Positions 5,826 to 6,002 of a stretch of DNA of 6,002 bases are shown here, piece by piece. Made by a program: the position numbers and the translations under genes. Below the pieces are notes generated by a model, which did no database searches, had not been told where the DNA came from, and saw only the letters and a list, made by a program, of their open reading frames with translations. This stretch comes from Clostridia bacterium (GTDB lineage: Bacteria > Bacillota > Clostridia > Oscillospirales > Butyricicoccaceae), in NCBI GenBank assembly GCA_017556565.1, contig JAFYMQ010000175.1:1-6002 (forward strand), read 5' to 3'. Within the stretch, counting starts at the first letter, position 1. The number at the start of each line of letters is the position of its first letter.

Positions 5826-6002
5826 TTATTCCTGAATAGCGTTTTCCTGTGCGATTATATCTTCCAGACCGCGCTTGTAGTGCTCGAGGAAGCCAAGCCA
5901 CACATCATTGGTGTTGACAAAGGTGTTTTCGCCGGTTTCCAGCAGTTTTTTGCCCTTGGTCCACGTATCATTATTCCAGCAGTGATTGGCTATGAACACG
6001 TC
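5826..6002 (-). CDS. C-terminal part of an unidentified protein, possibly metallo-beta-lactamase fold (partial)
   Basis: The last 58 codons of a minus-strand gene that runs off the window; the stop is TAA at 5828-5826. Visible residues include DVFIANHCWNNDTWTKGKKL, then ENTFVNTNDVWLGFLEHYKRG, ending AQENAIQE. Codon use matches the other genes, and the end sits 19 bases from the two-way terminator, so it is very likely a real gene end. The arrangement of an aliphatic strand, a NH-containing turn, a Lys-Gly helix, then FVNTNDVW and a C-terminal helix resembles the last segment of some metallo-beta-lactamase-fold hydrolases (subclass B3-like), where the NH histidine would be a metal ligand. That is a tentative pattern match; the decisive HxHxDH motif would lie outside the window. 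Confidence 0.6.
   Translation of the reverse strand, partial: DVFIANHCWNNDTWTKGKKLLETGENTFVNTNDVWLGFLEHYKRGLEDIIAQENAIQE

Overview
The window reads as chromosomal DNA of a mid-GC Firmicute, most likely an anaerobic gut-type clostridium (Ruminococcaceae/Oscillospiraceae-like). Reasons: strong AGGAGG-type ribosome binding sites, sigma-A-type promoters, Rho-independent terminators with U-tracts, the xpaC-telA gene pair known from Firmicutes, and a nickel-maturation gene. Genus-level placement is inference only. No tRNA, rRNA, CRISPR array, insertion sequence or phage gene is visible.

Layout. (1) Positions 1-769: the end of an upstream reading frame (probably hypA) overlaps the start of hypB, the GTPase for nickel delivery. 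This operon ends at a perfect 12-bp hairpin terminator. (2) 795-1990: a stand-alone adenine-specific DNA methyltransferase of the D12 class with its own good promoter and no restriction enzyme beside it. (3) 1995-3660, minus strand: a two-gene unit, xpaC-like membrane protein then a TelA/KlaA toxic-anion-resistance protein. It converges on the methyltransferase with only 4 bases between the stop codons. (4) 3661-3775: an AT-rich divergent promoter region in which the -35 boxes of the xpaC unit and of proC overlap. (5) 3776-5734, plus strand: proC (pyrroline-5-carboxylate reductase), then two short CHR-domain chromate-transporter genes joined by an ATGA overlap. The first transporter gene has an in-frame TAA at codon 36. 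(6) 5764-5807: a long two-way terminator shared with a minus-strand gene whose last 58 codons (5826-6002) reach the window edge.

How the genes relate. HypA/HypB insert nickel into [NiFe]-hydrogenase (in some bacteria also urease). XpaC and TelA are a recurrent pair linked to envelope or toxic-anion stress. Paired short ChrA proteins probably form one heteromeric membrane transporter, so the stop codon in the first would be expected to disable the pair. ProC makes proline; its place ahead of the transporters looks like shared transcription, not shared biochemistry.

I found no convincing new multi-gene system. The points most worth a second look are the TAA in the first chrA, the overlapping divergent promoters, the hairpin that carries both convergent stop codons, and the solitary methyltransferase.
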